Source: Flavobacterium sp.
GTDB lineage: Bacteria; Bacteroidota; Bacteroidia; Flavobacteriales; Flavobacteriaceae
DNA length: 6,552 nt
Direction of reading: 5' to 3'
NCBI RefSeq assembly: GCF_003525665.1
Contig: NZ_DQDX01000168.1
Span: 8,786 to 15,337 of the forward strand
The notes beneath the pieces were generated by a model that saw nothing but the letters and a program-made list of their open reading frames with translations, was not told where the DNA came from and made no database searches. Made by a program: the position numbers and the translations under genes. Numbering within the stretch: the first letter of the stretch is position 1; the number at the start of each line of letters is the position of its first letter. Positions 5,602 through 6,552 of this stretch are shown one piece after another.

Positions 5602-5609
5602 TAAATTTG
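5602..5609 (+). promoter_or_regulatory. Candidate -7 box for the DUF4294 gene
   Basis: TAAATTTG is an exact match to TAnnTTTG in the divergent gap between the peptidase and DUF4294 genes. Initiation near 5614 would give a leader of about 47 bases before the ATG at 5661. No suitably spaced -33 TTG is visible. The box includes a TTG (5607-5609) that could be mistaken for an upstream start codon. Confidence 0.4.
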
Positions 5610-5660
5610 GCATTACACTTGTTAAGGATATTATATATTTTTACCATAAATTTAATAACC

Positions 5661-6356
5661 ATGTTTAAACAATATACCCTAATAATTCTTTTAGCAATTC
5701 CAACTCTATTTTTCGCACAAGTAAAAACCGACACACTTATTAGTAAAAGTAATGATTATGTTATTGTAGAAGGTGACACACTTTCAATGCTACACGACAC
5801 AATATATTTAGAAGATGTTCGAATTTACAAAGAAAAATTAGATCCCGAAGCCAAGAAACAATTCCTATTACTTCAAAACAGAGTTTATAGAGTATACCCA
5901 TATGCAAAAGTTGCATCAGAAAGAATTACGGCACTAAACGCAAATATGGATAAACTAAAATCCAACAAAGACAAAAAGCGCTATTTTAAAATCGTAGAAG
6001 ACTATATGGAAAACGAGTTTAAAGCACAGCTCAAAAAATTATCTAGAAAACAAGGACAAATTTTAGTCAAACTAATCCATCGCCAGACCGGCATAACAAC
6101 CTTCGACCTAATAAAAGACTATAAAAGCGGTTGGAAAGCATTTTGGTCAAACAACACCGCCAAACTTTTCGACATAAACTTAAAAGCCAAATACGAACCC
6201 AACAAAGTAAACGAAGACTATTTAATAGAAACAATATTAAAACGAGCCTTCGAAAACAATAGATTGATAGAACAAAAGCCAGCCACTCCATATAATTACG
6301 ATGAACTAACAGAATACTGGATACAAAAAGCAGAAGAACTCAACAAAAAGAAATAA
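5661..6356 (+). CDS. Exported DUF4294 domain protein
   Basis: A 231-residue protein matching DUF4294, an exported family largely restricted to Bacteroidota and without known function. The signal peptide MFKQYTLIILLAIPTLFFAQ (1-20) ends in the common FFAQ site. Family blocks are YVIVEGDTL (33-41), DTIYLEDVRIYKE (46-58), LLQNRVYRVYPYAKVASER (70-88) and KLSRKQGQILVKLIHRQTG (126-144), then SGWKAFWSN (156-164) and YEPNKVNEDYLIE (178-190). The C-terminal tail (205-231) is lysine- and glutamate-rich. The frame is open back to a TTG at 5607, but I chose the ATG at 5661 because the signal peptide begins there and the TTG lies inside a probable -7 box. Codon use changes within the gene: past about codon 130 the coding strand becomes rich in A and C, and Ile is mostly ATA. 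The gene is monocistronic as far as visible. Confidence in the family is high; the role is unknown. Confidence 0.9.
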   Translation: MFKQYTLIILLAIPTLFFAQVKTDTLISKSNDYVIVEGDTLSMLHDTIYLEDVRIYKEKLDPEAKKQFLLLQNRVYRVYPYAKVASERITALNANMDKLKSNKDKKRYFKIVEDYMENEFKAQLKKLSRKQGQILVKLIHRQTGITTFDLIKDYKSGWKAFWSNNTAKLFDINLKAKYEPNKVNEDYLIETILKRAFENNRLIEQKPATPYNYDELTEYWIQKAEELNKKK

Positions 6357-6552
6357 ATCTACACTATATGTATAGGTATAATAGTAAGTATTTTTTTAAG
6401 GAGCGAATGGTTCGGGCATTTTCAGTGATCCATTTTCCCGCTTTCGCTACAATAAAAGTCGTTTTTAAGAAAAAACGGCTTTTATTTTCACTACAATCGG
6501 GGCTATTTTGGTAATCCATTTGCGAAGAGATTCGATTTTTAAAGGCCATTTC
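6357..6552. other. Non-coding tail with candidate dispersed flavobacterial repeat
   Basis: No credible gene is present. From about 6400 the sequence is less AT-rich and structured: GCGAA and TTCGGGC (6403-6417), GTGATCCATTTTCCCG (6425-6440), CTTTCGCTACAAT (6441-6453), a long hairpin (6451-6486), CACTACAATCGGGGCT (6489-6504), and GTAATCCATTTGCG (6511-6524). The ATCCATTT and CTACAAT words thus occur once on each side of the hairpin. In my recollection this order (TTTTCAGTGATCC, CCCGCTTTCGCT, hairpin, ACAATCGGGGCTA) marks an intergenic repeat common in Flavobacteriaceae genomes. The unit may continue past the window edge. Confidence 0.5.
6451..6486. terminator. Long hairpin, possible terminator after the DUF4294 gene
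   Basis: A 16-base stem pairs AATAAAAGTCGTTTTT (6451-6466) with AAAAACGGCTTTTATT (6471-6486) around AAGA, with one G-T mismatch that pairs as G-U in the transcript in one direction. It is about 95 bases past the DUF4294 stop. The arm ends in TTTTATTTTC, a modest U tract, so it could terminate transcription. It also forms the centre of the probable dispersed repeat, which may be its main identity. Confidence 0.55.

Noticed and set aside
5607..5660. TTG-initiated extension of the DUF4294 protein by 18 residues
   Set aside because: The TTG lies inside a probable -7 box, the extension would put extra hydrophobic residues before a complete signal peptide, and the ATG at 5661 starts a normal one.
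6364..6549. 61-residue minus-strand reading frame
   Set aside because: It runs across the hairpin and repeat-like non-coding unit, has no recognisable domain, and is typical of spurious small proteins called over such repeats.
6395..6552. Integron attC site or CRISPR unit
   Set aside because: There is only one hairpin, no integrase or cassette genes, no regularly spaced identical repeats and no cas genes.

Overview
The window is an ordinary, AT-rich piece of chromosome from a Bacteroidota bacterium, most likely a member of Flavobacteriaceae close to Flavobacterium. The evidence is the gene content (DUF4294, a GSGN-repeat DUF2807 protein, a long-form PurC, an M42 peptidase of flavobacterial type), exported proteins whose signal peptides end in -AQ or -SQ, the lack of Shine-Dalgarno sequences, and several -7 boxes of the Bacteroidota type TAnnTTTG. 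I see no tRNA, rRNA, CRISPR array, insertion sequence, phage gene or defence system.

Layout from left to right. A two-gene minus-strand operon (1-1151) holds a DUF62 / SAM hydroxide adenosyltransferase-family gene followed after 3 bases by a small ABM-domain (antibiotic biosynthesis monooxygenase-like) gene. It diverges from a plus-strand block (1260-3477): a PhoH-family ATPase with a TTG start, a palindromic intergenic element, a very short exported ORF that looks truncated, and purC with its own promoter. After purC comes a stretch of about 130 bases that reads like the start-less 3' end of a lost gene, then a strong bidirectional terminator. Two minus-strand genes follow: an exported DUF2807 protein with seven GSG repeats (3678-4406), and an M42 metallo-aminopeptidase (4491-5579), which has its own terminator. 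Diverging from the peptidase is an exported DUF4294 protein (5661-6356). The last 190 bases are non-coding and contain a long hairpin set among short direct repeats, resembling a dispersed flavobacterial intergenic repeat.

The genes are mostly housekeeping. PurC makes SAICAR in purine synthesis; PhoH is an ATPase linked to RNA and ribosome metabolism; the M42 enzyme trims peptides in the cytoplasm; the DUF2807 and DUF4294 proteins are exported and of unknown function. They do not form one pathway. I did not find a convincing new system. The points most worth a second look are the DUF62 protein, whose family catalytic Arg and His seem absent, the two intergenic palindromic elements, the gene remnants on either side of purC, and a sharp codon-use change inside the DUF4294 gene.
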